A stretch of 42,384 nt of DNA from SCUN01 sp964343975 (lineage in GTDB: Bacteria > Acidobacteriota > Vicinamibacteria > Vicinamibacterales > SCN-69-37): assembly GCA_964343975.1 (NCBI GenBank), contig CAYFLU010000006.1, positions 1-42,384 on the forward strand, written 5' to 3'. Shown here piece by piece: positions 16,640 to 25,272 of this stretch. Below the pieces are notes generated by a model. The model was not told where the DNA came from. It worked only from the letters and a program-made list of their open reading frames with translations, and did not search any database. Numbering within the stretch: the stretch's first letter is position 1; each line of letters starts with the position of its first letter. Both the position numbers and the translations under genes were made by a program.

Positions 16640-17263
16640 CTAGCTGTACTTCACGACGACGCTTTCGATGACGTTGGCGACGTCTTCGCATTCGTCGGTG
16701 ATCGTCTCGAGCTGGTCGAGCAGTTCCTTCCACTTCATCAGCTGAATCGGATCGGTGACCGTTTCGAAGAGCGTCTCGATCGCTTCGGCGTAGTAGCGAT
16801 CCGCTTCGTTCTCGAGGCGGTTAATCTCGACGGCGTGCGGCTGCACGGGCCGCTCGGCGGCCAACGCATCGATGGCGGTGTACATCGAGTTGGCCGAGGC
16901 GGACACGGTGTGCGCCAGCTCCTTCGCGCCCTTCGGGAGTTCCTTGATCTTGTACATCCGGATCAGGGAGGACACATGATCGATGGCGTCCATGACGTCG
17001 TCCATCGAGGTCGCGAGCGCGTAGAGATCCTCGCGATCGAACGGCGTCACGAACGTGCGATGCAGGCGCTGGATCGTGTCGTGCGTGAACGTGTCGCAGC
17101 GGTGCTCGGCGTCCTGGATGGCGTCGGCCTTCGCGATGTCAATCGGCGTCGACGAGAGCATGCTCTCGAGATCGGCGGCTGCCCGCTTGATCTCGGTGGC
17201 CGTGCTGCGGAAAAGGTCAAAGAACTGTTCGTCGCGGGGGATCAGTCGGAACTTGAAGGCCAC
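16640..17263 (-). CDS. DUF47 PhoU-like accessory protein of the Pit transporter
   Basis: A 207-residue all-helical protein of the DUF47/PhoU-like family, usually encoded immediately before a Pit transporter and thought to regulate it. The N-terminus FRLIPRDEQFFDLFRSTATEI and the internal phrases DREDLYALATSMDDVMDAIDHV and DECEDVANVIESVVVKYS (C-terminus) are typical of the family and contain the acidic, metal-binding-like stretches. The start is a GTG preceded by GGAGA at five bases. It is the first gene of the operon. The Pho-box-like site at 17292-17309 lies about 30 bases upstream of the start. Confidence 0.93.
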   Translation of the reverse strand: MAFKFRLIPRDEQFFDLFRSTATEIKRAAADLESMLSSTPIDIAKADAIQDAEHRCDTFTHDTIQRLHRTFVTPFDREDLYALATSMDDVMDAIDHVSSLIRMYKIKELPKGAKELAHTVSASANSMYTAIDALAAERPVQPHAVEINRLENEADRYYAEAIETLFETVTDPIQLMKWKELLDQLETITDECEDVANVIESVVVKYS

Positions 17264-17291
17264 AGGCGTCTCCGTCTCTGTTGCCAGCGAG

Positions 17292-17309
17292 TTTACATCG
17301 GCGTTACAT
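17292..17309 (-). promoter_or_regulatory. Candidate Pho box upstream of the DUF47-pit operon
   Basis: On the minus strand the site reads ATGTAAC-GCCG-ATGTAAA: two near-identical 7-bp direct repeats separated by 4 bp. This is the architecture of the enterobacterial Pho box, although the bases differ. A possible -10, TAAACT (17290-17295), overlaps the second repeat, so the geometry relative to the promoter is not classical. Confidence 0.55.
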
Positions 17310-17331
17310 CGAAAAACGGGCGTCCGGCTGC

Positions 17332-17360
17332 ATGTAACGCCGAATTAACGCGAGCGTTAC
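17332..17360 (+). promoter_or_regulatory. Candidate Pho box array upstream of the second phoB-like gene
   Basis: The plus strand reads ATGTAAC-GCCG-AATTAAC (17332-17349), then a 4-bp spacer and a weaker third repeat GCGTTAC (17354-17360), all with an 11-bp period. The first 12 bases (ATGTAACGCCGA) are identical to those of the site on the other strand. It ends 21 bases before the candidate -10 TACCGT, close to the -35 position where a PhoB-type activator would act. Confidence 0.55.
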
Positions 17361-17381
17361 CGACGGGCAATCGCCCGGGCC

Positions 17382-17387
17382 TACCGT
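17382..17387 (+). promoter_or_regulatory. Candidate -10 box of the second phoB-like gene
   Basis: TACCGT is followed by six bases and the GTG start at 17394, with no Shine-Dalgarno. This fits a leaderless transcript driven by the upstream repeats. Confidence 0.33.
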
Positions 17388-17393
17388 GGATCT

Positions 17394-18087
<694 letters not shown>

Positions 18088-18089
<2 letters not shown>

Positions 18090-18097
18090 CGTTACCG
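18088..18097 (+). promoter_or_regulatory. Half-site shared with the phoB-like promoter, upstream of glgC
   Basis: AGCGTTACCG here is identical to 17353-17362, which contains the third repeat of the Pho-box-like array. It ends 15 bases before the candidate glgC -10 box. It may be a weak regulator site for glgC; a chance match is also possible. Confidence 0.28.
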
Positions 18098-18112
18098 CCG
18101 CGCGTTCGCGCA

Positions 18113-18118
18113 TAGAAT
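18113..18118 (+). promoter_or_regulatory. Candidate -10 box of glgC
   Basis: TAGAAT is followed by seven bases and the ATG at 18126. The alternative ATG at 18117 overlaps the hexamer itself, so it would not be in the mRNA if this box is used. Confidence 0.45.
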
Positions 18119-18125
18119 GTCCACG

Positions 18126-19382
18126 ATGAAGGATGTCCTGACGATCATCCTGGGCGGCGGCCGCGGCACACGCCTCTTCCCGCTCACCCACCTGCGCTCC
18201 AAGCCGGCGGTGCCGATCGGCGGCAAGTACCGGCTCATCGACATTCCCATCAGCAACTGCCTGCACGCGGACCTGAAGCAGATCTACGTGCTGACGCAGT
18301 TCAACTCGGCGTCGCTCAACCGGCACATCTCACAGACGTACCGGCTCGACCTCTTCTCCGGCGGCTTCGTCGAAGTGATCGCGGCCGAGCAGACCCCGGA
18401 AGGCGAACAGTGGTTCCAGGGCACGGCCGACGCCGTGCGGCAGGCTGCGCGGCATTTCCGCACGGCCGACGCCGAGTATTACCTGATCCTCGCCGGCGAC
18501 CACGTCTTCCGCATGGACTTCGCGGAGCTGGTCACCTCGCACATCGATCGCGGCGCCGACATCACGATTGCCGCCCAGCCGGTCACCCCGGATGACGCAA
18601 CCCAGATGGGCATCTTTCGATTCGACGGCGCCGGCCACATCAGCGGCTTCGAAGAGAAGCCCAACGCCACGCGACTCGCCGAGATGGGCACCAGCGTGCC
18701 GACCGGGCCGCTGTCCCGACGGATGACGGCCGACAAGCCGTTCATGGCCTCGATGGGCATCTACGTGTTCTCGCGCGACGTGCTGCATGAAGTCCTGCAA
18801 CGCGATCGCGCCGTGGACTTCGGCCGCGAGATCATCCCGAACGCGATCAAGAGCCACCGCGTGCACGCGCACTTCTACAACGGCTTCTGGGCCGATGTCG
18901 GTACCGTGTCGTCGTTCTACGACGTCAACCTGATGCTCACCCGGCACGGCGCGCCGTTCAATTTCTTCCACCCGACGCGCCCGATCTACACGCGTCCGCG
19001 GTTCCTGCCGGCCACGCAGGTACATCACAGCGAGATCGACCAGACGCTGATCTCCGAAGGCTGCTACGTCGACAACAACTGCCGGATCACGGAGTCGGTC
19101 GTCGGCATCCGCACGGCCATCAGTGAGAACGCGCGCATCTCGCGCTCCGTGCTGCTCGGCGCCGACTACTACGAGGAAAGCACGGGCGACATCCGCCTCG
19201 GCATCGGCCGCAACACGGTCCTCGACAAAGTCATCGTGGACAAGAACGCCCGGATCGGCGACGACGTGACGCTCGTGAACGAGCGGAACATCCAGCATGC
19301 GGACGGCGACGGCTACTACATCCGCAGCGGCATCATCATCGTCCCGAAGAACGGCGTGGTGAAGCCCGGCACCGTCGTCTAG
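18126..19382 (+). CDS. glgC: Glucose-1-phosphate adenylyltransferase GlgC
   Basis: A 418-residue ADP-glucose pyrophosphorylase, which makes ADP-glucose from ATP and glucose 1-phosphate for glycogen synthesis. The N-terminal nucleotide-binding loop ILGGGRGTRLFPLTHLRSKP and GGKYRLIDIPISNCLH are diagnostic, as are WFQGTADAVRQ and the catalytic region YYLILAGDHVFRMDF. The C-terminus is a left-handed beta helix with regulator-binding character and resembles the cyanobacterial/plant type (SEGCYVDNNCRITESVVGIR). An ATG nine bases upstream (18117) is possible, but starting at 18126 gives MKDVLTIILGGG, the usual beginning, and fits the -10 spacing. It starts 36 bases after the phoB-like gene and is followed closely by ppx/gppA. 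Confidence 0.94.
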   Translation: MKDVLTIILGGGRGTRLFPLTHLRSKPAVPIGGKYRLIDIPISNCLHADLKQIYVLTQFNSASLNRHISQTYRLDLFSGGFVEVIAAEQTPEGEQWFQGTADAVRQAARHFRTADAEYYLILAGDHVFRMDFAELVTSHIDRGADITIAAQPVTPDDATQMGIFRFDGAGHISGFEEKPNATRLAEMGTSVPTGPLSRRMTADKPFMASMGIYVFSRDVLHEVLQRDRAVDFGREIIPNAIKSHRVHAHFYNGFWADVGTVSSFYDVNLMLTRHGAPFNFFHPTRPIYTRPRFLPATQVHHSEIDQTLISEGCYVDNNCRITESVVGIRTAISENARISRSVLLGADYYEESTGDIRLGIGRNTVLDKVIVDKNARIGDDVTLVNERNIQHADGDGYYIRSGIIIVPKNGVVKPGTVV

Positions 19383-19402
19383 CGCCGCGCGGCGGGATCG
19401 GC

Positions 19403-20974
19403 ATGCGCATCGCCGCCATCGACATCGGCACCAACTCCGTGCACATGATCGTGGTGCGTCTGCGCCCCGATCTGTCGTTCGAAGTCGTCGATCGCGAAAA
19501 GGAGATGGTCCGGCTCGGCGCCGGCAGCCTCGCCGACGGCACGCTGACCGACACGGCGATCGCCACCGCGCTCCAGACGCTCACCAAGTTCAAGCGGCTG
19601 GCCGCCTCGCACGGCGTCGACGAGATCATCGCCTCGGCGACGAGCGCGGTGCGCGAGTCGACGAACGGTGGCGACTTCATCGCGCGCGTGTATCGCGAGA
19701 CCGGCATCCGCGTGAACGTCATCTCCGGCACCGAAGAGGCGCGACTCATCCATCTCGCCGCCGCCTACGCGACGGGGATTGGCGCGCGCGTCGGTGTCGT
19801 GCTCGACATCGGCGGCGGCAGCGTGGAGATCACGTCGGGCACCGCAGCGCGCATGCAAGCCGGCCGCAGTTTCAAGCTCGGCGTCATCCGCCTCACCGAG
19901 AAATACGCGCAGTCGGATCCGCTCACGCGACGCGACGAACGCCGGATGGTGCGTGCGATTCGCCGCGATACACGCGCCTGGCTTACGCAGTTGCGCCGCC
20001 GCGGCTACGACCGCGTGATCGGCACGTCCGGCACGATCACGATGCTCGGGCTCGCCGCCACGGGCCGGCGACCGTCCGGGGAACTTCGCAACCTGCGCGT
20101 CAGCGCCAAGTCGGTGCGGCGGCTGCGCGAACGGCTCACCGAGCTGACGCTGGCCGAGCGCCTAAAGATGCCGGCGCTCGATCCACGGCGCGCGGATCTG
20201 GCGGTGGCCGGCGCGGTGCTGCTCGACGTGCTGCTCACCGAACTCCGCGCCGACGAGTTGCAGCTCTGCGACTTCGCGCTCCGCGAAGGCCTGATCCTCG
20301 ACTACATCCGCCGCAACCGGAAGCACATCCAGCAGGTCGAGCGGTATCCGGACGTGCGCCGCCGCAGCGTCATCGAGCTGGCTGAGCGGTGCAACTACCT
20401 GTCGGAACACGCCGCGCAAGTCTCGCGCCTGTCGCTGCAGCTGTTCGATCAACTCCGCACCTGGCACGGCCTCGGCGCGCGCGAGCGCGAATGGCTGGAG
20501 TACGCCGCGCTCTTGCACGACATCGGCACGCACATCAGCTACGAGCGCCACCACAAGCACTCGTACTACCTCATCAAGAACGGCGACCTCCGCGGGTTCG
20601 AGCCCGTCGAGATCGAGATGATCGCGCTCATCGCCCGCTACCATCGGCAGACCACGCCGCGAAAGTCACACGACGGGGTCGCGGATCTCACGAGCACGCA
20701 GCGGCTGATCGTGAAGCGGCTGGCGGCGATGCTCCGGCTGGCCGAGGGCCTCGACCGGAGCCATGCCCAGGCGATCGCAAGCCTCCGCATCCGCCCGGCC
20801 ACATCCCGGCGGGCGCCGTGGACGGTTCGTCTCACGACCGCCGGTGATGCCGAGCTCGAGCTGTGGGCGGCGCAACGGCACTGCACCGCCCTGTCGGAGC
20901 TCCTCGACCGTCCCGTGACATTCGAAGCACGTCCCACGCAGGGCCGCGTGCGGCGCCGGCGCATCAGCCGCTAG
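19403..20974 (+). CDS. Ppx/GppA family phosphatase with C-terminal HD domain
   Basis: A 523-residue exopolyphosphatase/guanosine pentaphosphatase. The N-terminal half is an ASKHA ATPase-like fold: AAIDIGTNSVHMIVVRL, ATSAVRES and the second phosphate loop VLDIGGGSVEITSGT. The C-terminal half is an HD-type domain with YAALLHDIGTHISYERHHKHSYYL near residue 370, as in the longer Ppx/GppA proteins. It removes terminal phosphates from polyphosphate, or from pppGpp; the sequence does not decide which. The gap to glgC is 20 bases and an operon is likely. Placement beside phosphate uptake genes favours the polyphosphate role, which is inference. Confidence 0.9.
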   Translation: MRIAAIDIGTNSVHMIVVRLRPDLSFEVVDREKEMVRLGAGSLADGTLTDTAIATALQTLTKFKRLAASHGVDEIIASATSAVRESTNGGDFIARVYRETGIRVNVISGTEEARLIHLAAAYATGIGARVGVVLDIGGGSVEITSGTAARMQAGRSFKLGVIRLTEKYAQSDPLTRRDERRMVRAIRRDTRAWLTQLRRRGYDRVIGTSGTITMLGLAATGRRPSGELRNLRVSAKSVRRLRERLTELTLAERLKMPALDPRRADLAVAGAVLLDVLLTELRADELQLCDFALREGLILDYIRRNRKHIQQVERYPDVRRRSVIELAERCNYLSEHAAQVSRLSLQLFDQLRTWHGLGAREREWLEYAALLHDIGTHISYERHHKHSYYLIKNGDLRGFEPVEIEMIALIARYHRQTTPRKSHDGVADLTSTQRLIVKRLAAMLRLAEGLDRSHAQAIASLRIRPATSRRAPWTVRLTTAGDAELELWAAQRHCTALSELLDRPVTFEARPTQGRVRRRRISR

Positions 20975-20977
20975 AAT
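20972..20977 (+). promoter_or_regulatory. Possible -10 box of yacG
   Basis: TAGAAT lies five bases before the ATG at 20983. The TAG is also the stop codon of the ppx/gppA gene, so part of the match is forced by coding and the evidence is weak. Confidence 0.22.
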
Positions 20978-20982
20978 GTGGC

Positions 20983-21213
20983 ATGCCCACCCCATCGCAT
21001 CTGTGCGCCTACTGCCGGCAGCACATGGCGGTTGCGCCGTTCGTGCCGTTCTGCAGTGAACGCTGCAAGTCGGCCGATCTGGGCGTGTGGCTGACCGGCG
21101 GCTATCGCGTGCCCGCGCCGCTCGTCGATCTCGAAGACCTCGACGCGATGGCCGATGGCGACGCGGCGCTCACGCCGCTCGACGACGATTCCGATCAGGA
21201 GACTGTGTCATGA
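20983..21213 (+). CDS. yacG: YacG-like zinc protein (DNA gyrase inhibitor family)
   Basis: A 76-residue protein with the YacG zinc-finger pattern: Cys8 and Cys11 in LCAYCRQ, Cys24 and Cys28 in FCSERCKSADLGVWL. The phrase CSERCKSADLGVWLTGGYRVP is typical of the family, whose E. coli member binds GyrB and inhibits DNA gyrase. The C-terminus is acidic (LEDLDAMADGD). The open frame extends 40 codons further upstream inside the previous gene, but the ATG at 20983 gives the normal length and N-terminus. Its stop overlaps the next start as ATGA, so the exported M28 enzyme is translationally coupled to it. Confidence 0.87.
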   Translation: MPTPSHLCAYCRQHMAVAPFVPFCSERCKSADLGVWLTGGYRVPAPLVDLEDLDAMADGDAALTPLDDDSDQETVS

Positions 21214-22172
21214 AGAACGTGTTGCGTATGACGCTCGGCGTGTTGCTCGCCACCAGCTTCGCGACGGCCCTCGCGGCGCAGGCGCCGAAGACCGCGCCGG
21301 CCCAGAAGTCGAGCGCCCCGGCGGCCGGCGCGTTCAACAGCAGCCGCTCGTGGGAAGACCTGAAGGCCATGGCCGCCATGGGACCGCGGCCGGCCGGCTC
21401 CGCGGAACTTCGGAAGACCCGCGCCTACATCACGCGGCAACTCGCCGCCGTGGGGCTCAAGGTCGAGGAACAGCCGTTCGTGGCCGACACGCCGATCGGC
21501 AAGGTCGACATGGTGAACCTCATCGTGCGCCTGCCCGGCAAACGCCCGGAGAAGATCCTCTTCACGGGCCACTACGACACCAAGCCGATGCGCAACACGT
21601 TCTTCGTCGGGGCCAGCGACGGCGCGTCGAGCGCGGCCATGCTCCTCGAGTTGGCGCGCACGCTGAAGGACCGGCCGCGCGAGTTCACCTACGAGTTCGT
21701 CTGGCTCGACGGCGAAGAAGCCTTCTGCCTCGGCTGGGACGATTGCGGCAAGCCCGGCTCGCCCGACAACACCTACGGCAGCCGCTTCTACGTGCAGGCC
21801 GCGCAGAAAGCCGGCATCACCAAGACGCTGCGCGCCAACGTACTCGTCGACATGATCGGCGCGAAGGACCTCCGGCTGCATCGTGAGACGAAGTCCACGG
21901 TGTGGCTCACCGACATCATCTGGGCGACGGCCAAACGCCTTGGACACGGCAGCGTATTCGCCGACAAGCGGGACGAAGTCGAGGACGACCACTTCCCGTT
22001 CCTCGAGGCCGGCATTCCCTCGACGGACCTGATCGACTTGATGACGTACCCGTATTGGCACAACCAGGTGTGCTGTGACGACCTGACGCAGGTCGAAGAA
22101 CGCAGCCTGAAGATCGTCGGCGACGTGATCGTCGCCGCGGTGCCCGACATCGAGAAGTATTTACTGAAGTAG
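21210..22172 (+). CDS. Exported M28-fold enzyme, glutaminyl-peptide cyclotransferase-like
   Basis: A 320-residue exported zinc enzyme with a signal peptide (MTLGVLLATSFATALAAQ). It has the M28 aminopeptidase fold, but several blocks match animal-type glutaminyl cyclase rather than a peptidase: GHYDTKP (His121, Asp123), ASDGASSAAMLLELAR (Asp137), LDGEEAF followed by W and then YGSRF (Glu169, Glu170), VLVDMIGA (Asp214), DDHFPFLEAGIP (Asp260, His261) and YWHN (His284). In human QC the zinc ligands are Asp159, Glu202 and His330 and the catalytic acids Glu201 and Asp248; all have counterparts. It probably converts N-terminal Gln to pyroglutamate on exported proteins, though an aminopeptidase role is not excluded. 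It overlaps yacG by 4 bases and the convergent gene by 12. Confidence 0.82.
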   Translation: MKNVLRMTLGVLLATSFATALAAQAPKTAPAQKSSAPAAGAFNSSRSWEDLKAMAAMGPRPAGSAELRKTRAYITRQLAAVGLKVEEQPFVADTPIGKVDMVNLIVRLPGKRPEKILFTGHYDTKPMRNTFFVGASDGASSAAMLLELARTLKDRPREFTYEFVWLDGEEAFCLGWDDCGKPGSPDNTYGSRFYVQAAQKAGITKTLRANVLVDMIGAKDLRLHRETKSTVWLTDIIWATAKRLGHGSVFADKRDEVEDDHFPFLEAGIPSTDLIDLMTYPYWHNQVCCDDLTQVEERSLKIVGDVIVAAVPDIEKYLLK

Positions 22173-23375
22173 CGCGCGGATCTCGGGCTCGGTGAGCACG
22201 GTCGAGGCGCCCTTCGCTTTCGCGAAGATGCGTTCGACCAGATCGTCGGACGCGGCGATGCCGCGTTTCTCGAGCCAGTAGATGACGTTCGACTTCCCCG
22301 ACATCGGCCCGACTTCGATCTCCTGCTCGCGGCCGATCATGCTCGCCGGCACACCCGCATAGACGGCATCGGCGAGCACCGGGTCGTTCTTGCGAAACGC
22401 CTTGATCACAGCGGCGGCATGCACACCGGTGGCGGTGCGGTACGCATCGCGGCCGATCACCGGGTAATTCATCGGCACCGGCACGCCCGTCGCGTCCGAC
22501 ACGGTCTGGCAGTAGGTCGCCAAGTTCTCCAGGTTGTCGTGGCGGATGCCCATCAACACCAGGTTCACGAGCAGGGCGTCCATCGGCGTGTTGCCGACCC
22601 GCTCTCCGAGTCCGATCGCGGCGCCGTGCAGGCGCGTCGCGCCGGCTTCCATCGCCGCCAGCGAGTTGATTACGGCCAGGTCGCGGTCGCGATGGCCGTG
22701 CCAATCGATGCCGACCTGCCCCGACGCGCCGCACTCCTCGATCACGGACGCCACGAACTTCGTCACCGCCGCCGCGCCATGAGGCGTCGCATGTCCGACG
22801 GTGTCGGCGATGCACAGCCGGGTCGCGCCGGCACGAATCGCCGTCGAAAACAGCCGGCGCAACGACTCCGGATCCGCGCGCGTGGTGTCTTCGGTGACGT
22901 ACATCACCGGCAGCCCTTCCTTCACCGCGAACGTGATGGCGTCATGCGTCAGCTGCTGCAGGCGATCGAGCGTCCAGTCTTCGGCGTACTGACGAATCGG
23001 GCTCGAGCCAATGAATGCGCAGCATTCGATCGGGAGGCCGACCTTCTGGGAGATGCGCGCCACCGGTGTGATGTCGGCCACCACCGTGCGGGCCGCGCAA
23101 TTCGGGCGCACCCGCAGCTTGGCGCTCACGATCTCCTGCGCCAGACGCTCGACGTCCGCCACGACGTGCGGCCCCGCACCGGGCAGGCCGATGTTGGCCG
23201 TCTCGATGCCGAGACTGTCGATCAAATGCAGGATGCGGAGCTTCTGGTCGATCGACGGCGTGCGCACCGACGGCGACTGCAGGCCGTCGCGCAACGTCTC
23301 GTCGTCGAGCATCACGGCCGGCCCCGCGTACGGCGGCCGGCCGATCGTATTCCAGTCGTAGATAAGTGGATGCAT
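22161..23375 (-). CDS. 2-isopropylmalate/homocitrate synthase family protein (LeuA-like, short)
   Basis: A 404-residue HMGL-like TIM-barrel enzyme that joins acetyl-CoA, or another acyl-CoA, to a 2-oxo acid. Signature blocks are DDETLRDGLQSP near the N-terminus (metal and substrate binding) and GIDWHGHRDRDLAV near residue 226 (His-X-His metal ligands), with ERVGNTPMDALLVNL after it. The C-terminal allosteric leucine-binding domain of full LeuA (about 100 residues more) is absent; the tail is only a short helical region. It could be a leucine-pathway enzyme without feedback, a homocitrate or citramalate synthase, or something else. No leu genes are adjacent. It follows the SpoIIE-type phosphatase by 14 bases and may be co-transcribed. 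Confidence 0.82.
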   Translation of the reverse strand: MHPLIYDWNTIGRPPYAGPAVMLDDETLRDGLQSPSVRTPSIDQKLRILHLIDSLGIETANIGLPGAGPHVVADVERLAQEIVSAKLRVRPNCAARTVVADITPVARISQKVGLPIECCAFIGSSPIRQYAEDWTLDRLQQLTHDAITFAVKEGLPVMYVTEDTTRADPESLRRLFSTAIRAGATRLCIADTVGHATPHGAAAVTKFVASVIEECGASGQVGIDWHGHRDRDLAVINSLAAMEAGATRLHGAAIGLGERVGNTPMDALLVNLVLMGIRHDNLENLATYCQTVSDATGVPVPMNYPVIGRDAYRTATGVHAAAVIKAFRKNDPVLADAVYAGVPASMIGREQEIEVGPMSGKSNVIYWLEKRGIAASDDLVERIFAKAKGASTVLTEPEIRALLQ

Positions 23376-23389
23376 CTTCCTTATCTAGA

Positions 23390-25024
23390 TTACTGCGCCT
23401 GCCCCCGAAAGCGTACGACCATCGCGGTGATGTCGTCGCTTTGCGCGGCGCCGGCGGTGAACCGCCGCACCGCGGCGATCACGTCGTCCACGAGGCGCGA
23501 CGAGTCGATCTCAGCCGTCGCCGCCCGGGCGGCGTGAATCGCCTCGAGCAACCGGTCGTCGCCGAACTCATCACCCGCGGCGTTCAGCGCTTCGGACACG
23601 CCGTCGCTGAAGATCACGATCTGATCCCCGGGCGACAGTTGCACCACACCTTCGCTGAACGGCACACCCGGCAGCAAACCGACGACCGGGCCGCCGTCTT
23701 CGAGGCGCTGCACGGTCGTGCTGCTGATCACGAAGGGCGGATTGTGCCCCGCGTTGCAGTAGCGCATCTCGCCCGACGTGCCGATGACACCGAAGAAGAG
23801 CGTCGCGAAGCGCGATTCGATGCCGCGACGAAACAGCGCGCCGTTCACGCGCGACACCACGTGCTTCGGGGTGTCGGCGCCCTGCGCCTCGATCGAGAAC
23901 ATGCCCTGCAGGAGCGCGCTCAGGAGCGCCGCGGGCGGCCCTTTCCCGGCCACGTCGCCCAGCGTGAAGGCAAATCCGCCCGTGGCGTGGTCGGCATAGT
24001 CGAAGAAGTCGCCACCGATCGAGCGGCACGGGATCGTCGCCGCAGCGGCGTCGACAAACCCCTTCGTCACCGCGGTCTTCGGCAGCAGCGCCGACTGAAT
24101 CTCCGCAGCGATGCGCATTTCCTGTTCGAGGCGCGCCTTCTCGGCGGCTTCACGGTAGAGCCGGGCGTTCTCGATGGCCACCGCGGCTTCGGTCGCGAGC
24201 GTCTCGAGCGCCGAGCGCGTCGCGCTGGCCAAGAGGGTGCCCTTCTCGCGGCTGTCCAGATAGAGCACGCCGATCCGGCGATCGTCCGACTTCGCGCTCG
24301 CGTCGTCGACATAGCGCACAAGGTGCAGCGGTGCGCACAGCACGTGCCTGATGCCGAGCGCCACCGTGCCCGCGTGCACGTCGGCAAGACCGCCGTCGAG
24401 CAGGTCCGCCACGATCTGCGTCTGCCCGGTCGTGAAGGCCGCTTCCGGGATTTTGCGGCTCGTCTGGAAGGTGGCGTCGCCGAGGGTCTCGCGTCCGCGC
24501 GCACGGGCCAGCTTCAATTCCAGCGTGGCGTTCGAGGGCCCGGCGGCGAGCATGATGAAGCCGCGTTCGGCGCCCGAGATCTCGATGGCGGTGTCCAGAA
24601 CGAGGGCCAAGACGTCCTGCAGCACGCGGCCGGAGCCGAGCGCGCGCAAGCCTTCGAGCAATGCGGCGACCTGACGCAGATCGCCGACCGCGCTGGCGCT
24701 CGAACGCACCGACGACGAGGACAGCATGTCGTCGGCGAGGTTGAAGACCAGATCCGCGCCACCGCCGCGGCCGAGCCGGATCTCATCGCCGCTCTTCAAG
24801 GCCTGCGACGTGATCTGCGCGCCATTCACGAACGTGCCGTAGCGCGACTCGCGATCGCGGATCACGAACTGATCGCCCTCTTTCACGATCTCCGCATGTT
24901 CGCGCGACACCTCGCCACCGGCCAACCGCAGTTGATTCGTCTCGCGACGACCAATCGAGAACGGCAACGGATCGATGCTCACCCGCCGATCGCCGCTCGC
25001 GTCCCTCACGTCAAGATGCGCCAC
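23390..25024 (-). CDS. FHA-GAF-SpoIIE (PP2C) phosphatase
   Basis: A 544-residue signalling protein with three domains. An FHA phosphothreonine-binding domain (FSIGRRETNQLRLAGGEVSREHAEI ... RYGTFVNG, roughly residues 20-75) is followed by a GAF sensor domain (about 95-275) with SREKGTLLASATRSALETLA and a helical linker. The last 240 residues are a SpoIIE-type PP2C phosphatase with IGGDFFDY (metal-binding Asp pair), LGDVAGKGPPAALLSALLQ and IVIFSDGVSEALNAAGDEFG. Such proteins dephosphorylate anti-anti-sigma factors or other Ser/Thr-phosphorylated partners. No partner switch genes are in the window. The zinc-ribbon membrane protein gene ends 9 bases before its start, so the two form an operon. 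Confidence 0.93.
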   Translation of the reverse strand: MAHLDVRDASGDRRVSIDPLPFSIGRRETNQLRLAGGEVSREHAEIVKEGDQFVIRDRESRYGTFVNGAQITSQALKSGDEIRLGRGGGADLVFNLADDMLSSSSVRSSASAVGDLRQVAALLEGLRALGSGRVLQDVLALVLDTAIEISGAERGFIMLAAGPSNATLELKLARARGRETLGDATFQTSRKIPEAAFTTGQTQIVADLLDGGLADVHAGTVALGIRHVLCAPLHLVRYVDDASAKSDDRRIGVLYLDSREKGTLLASATRSALETLATEAAVAIENARLYREAAEKARLEQEMRIAAEIQSALLPKTAVTKGFVDAAAATIPCRSIGGDFFDYADHATGGFAFTLGDVAGKGPPAALLSALLQGMFSIEAQGADTPKHVVSRVNGALFRRGIESRFATLFFGVIGTSGEMRYCNAGHNPPFVISSTTVQRLEDGGPVVGLLPGVPFSEGVVQLSPGDQIVIFSDGVSEALNAAGDEFGDDRLLEAIHAARAATAEIDSSRLVDDVIAAVRRFTAGAAQSDDITAMVVRFRGQAQ

Positions 25025-25033
25025 GCCCGCTCC

Positions 25034-25225
25034 TCAGTGCCACCAACGCCAAGCGAGGGCCGCTGCGGCCGCCGCCAACACTCCCCACGCCCAGACCGGC
25101 ACACGCCGACGCGCCGACCGGCCTTTCGATGCGGCACGCGCCACCGGCTCGGCCGTCGCGGTCCCGCATTTGTAACAGATGATCGCCTTGTCGGCGATCG
25201 TGGTGCCACAGTGCCGGCACACCAT
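25034..25225 (-). CDS. Small zinc-ribbon protein with one C-terminal membrane helix
   Basis: A 63-residue protein with an N-terminal zinc ribbon (MVCRHCGTTIADKAIICYKCGTA: two CXXC pairs), a basic linker (KGRSARRRVP) and a C-terminal hydrophobic helix (VWAWGVLAAAAAALAW), so it is tail-anchored or single-pass. The function is unknown. ATG 25223-25225 was chosen because GGAGACGGG precedes it and the zinc ribbon then starts directly; a start at 25270 would add 15 residues without family character. It sits directly before the FHA-GAF-SpoIIE gene and may tether or modulate that system, which is inference from position only. Confidence 0.75.
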   Translation of the reverse strand: MVCRHCGTTIADKAIICYKCGTATAEPVARAASKGRSARRRVPVWAWGVLAAAAAALAWRWWH

Positions 25226-25246
25226 TGAATCCCGTCTCCGTTCGCT

Positions 25247-25252
25247 ATACTG
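25247..25252 (+). promoter_or_regulatory. Candidate -10 box of the rhomboid gene
   Basis: TATACT is followed by 20 bases and the ATG at 25273. It would give a short leader of roughly 14 bases without a clear Shine-Dalgarno. Confidence 0.3.
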
Positions 25253-25272
25253 GCCGCTGTCCGGCCCCACGC

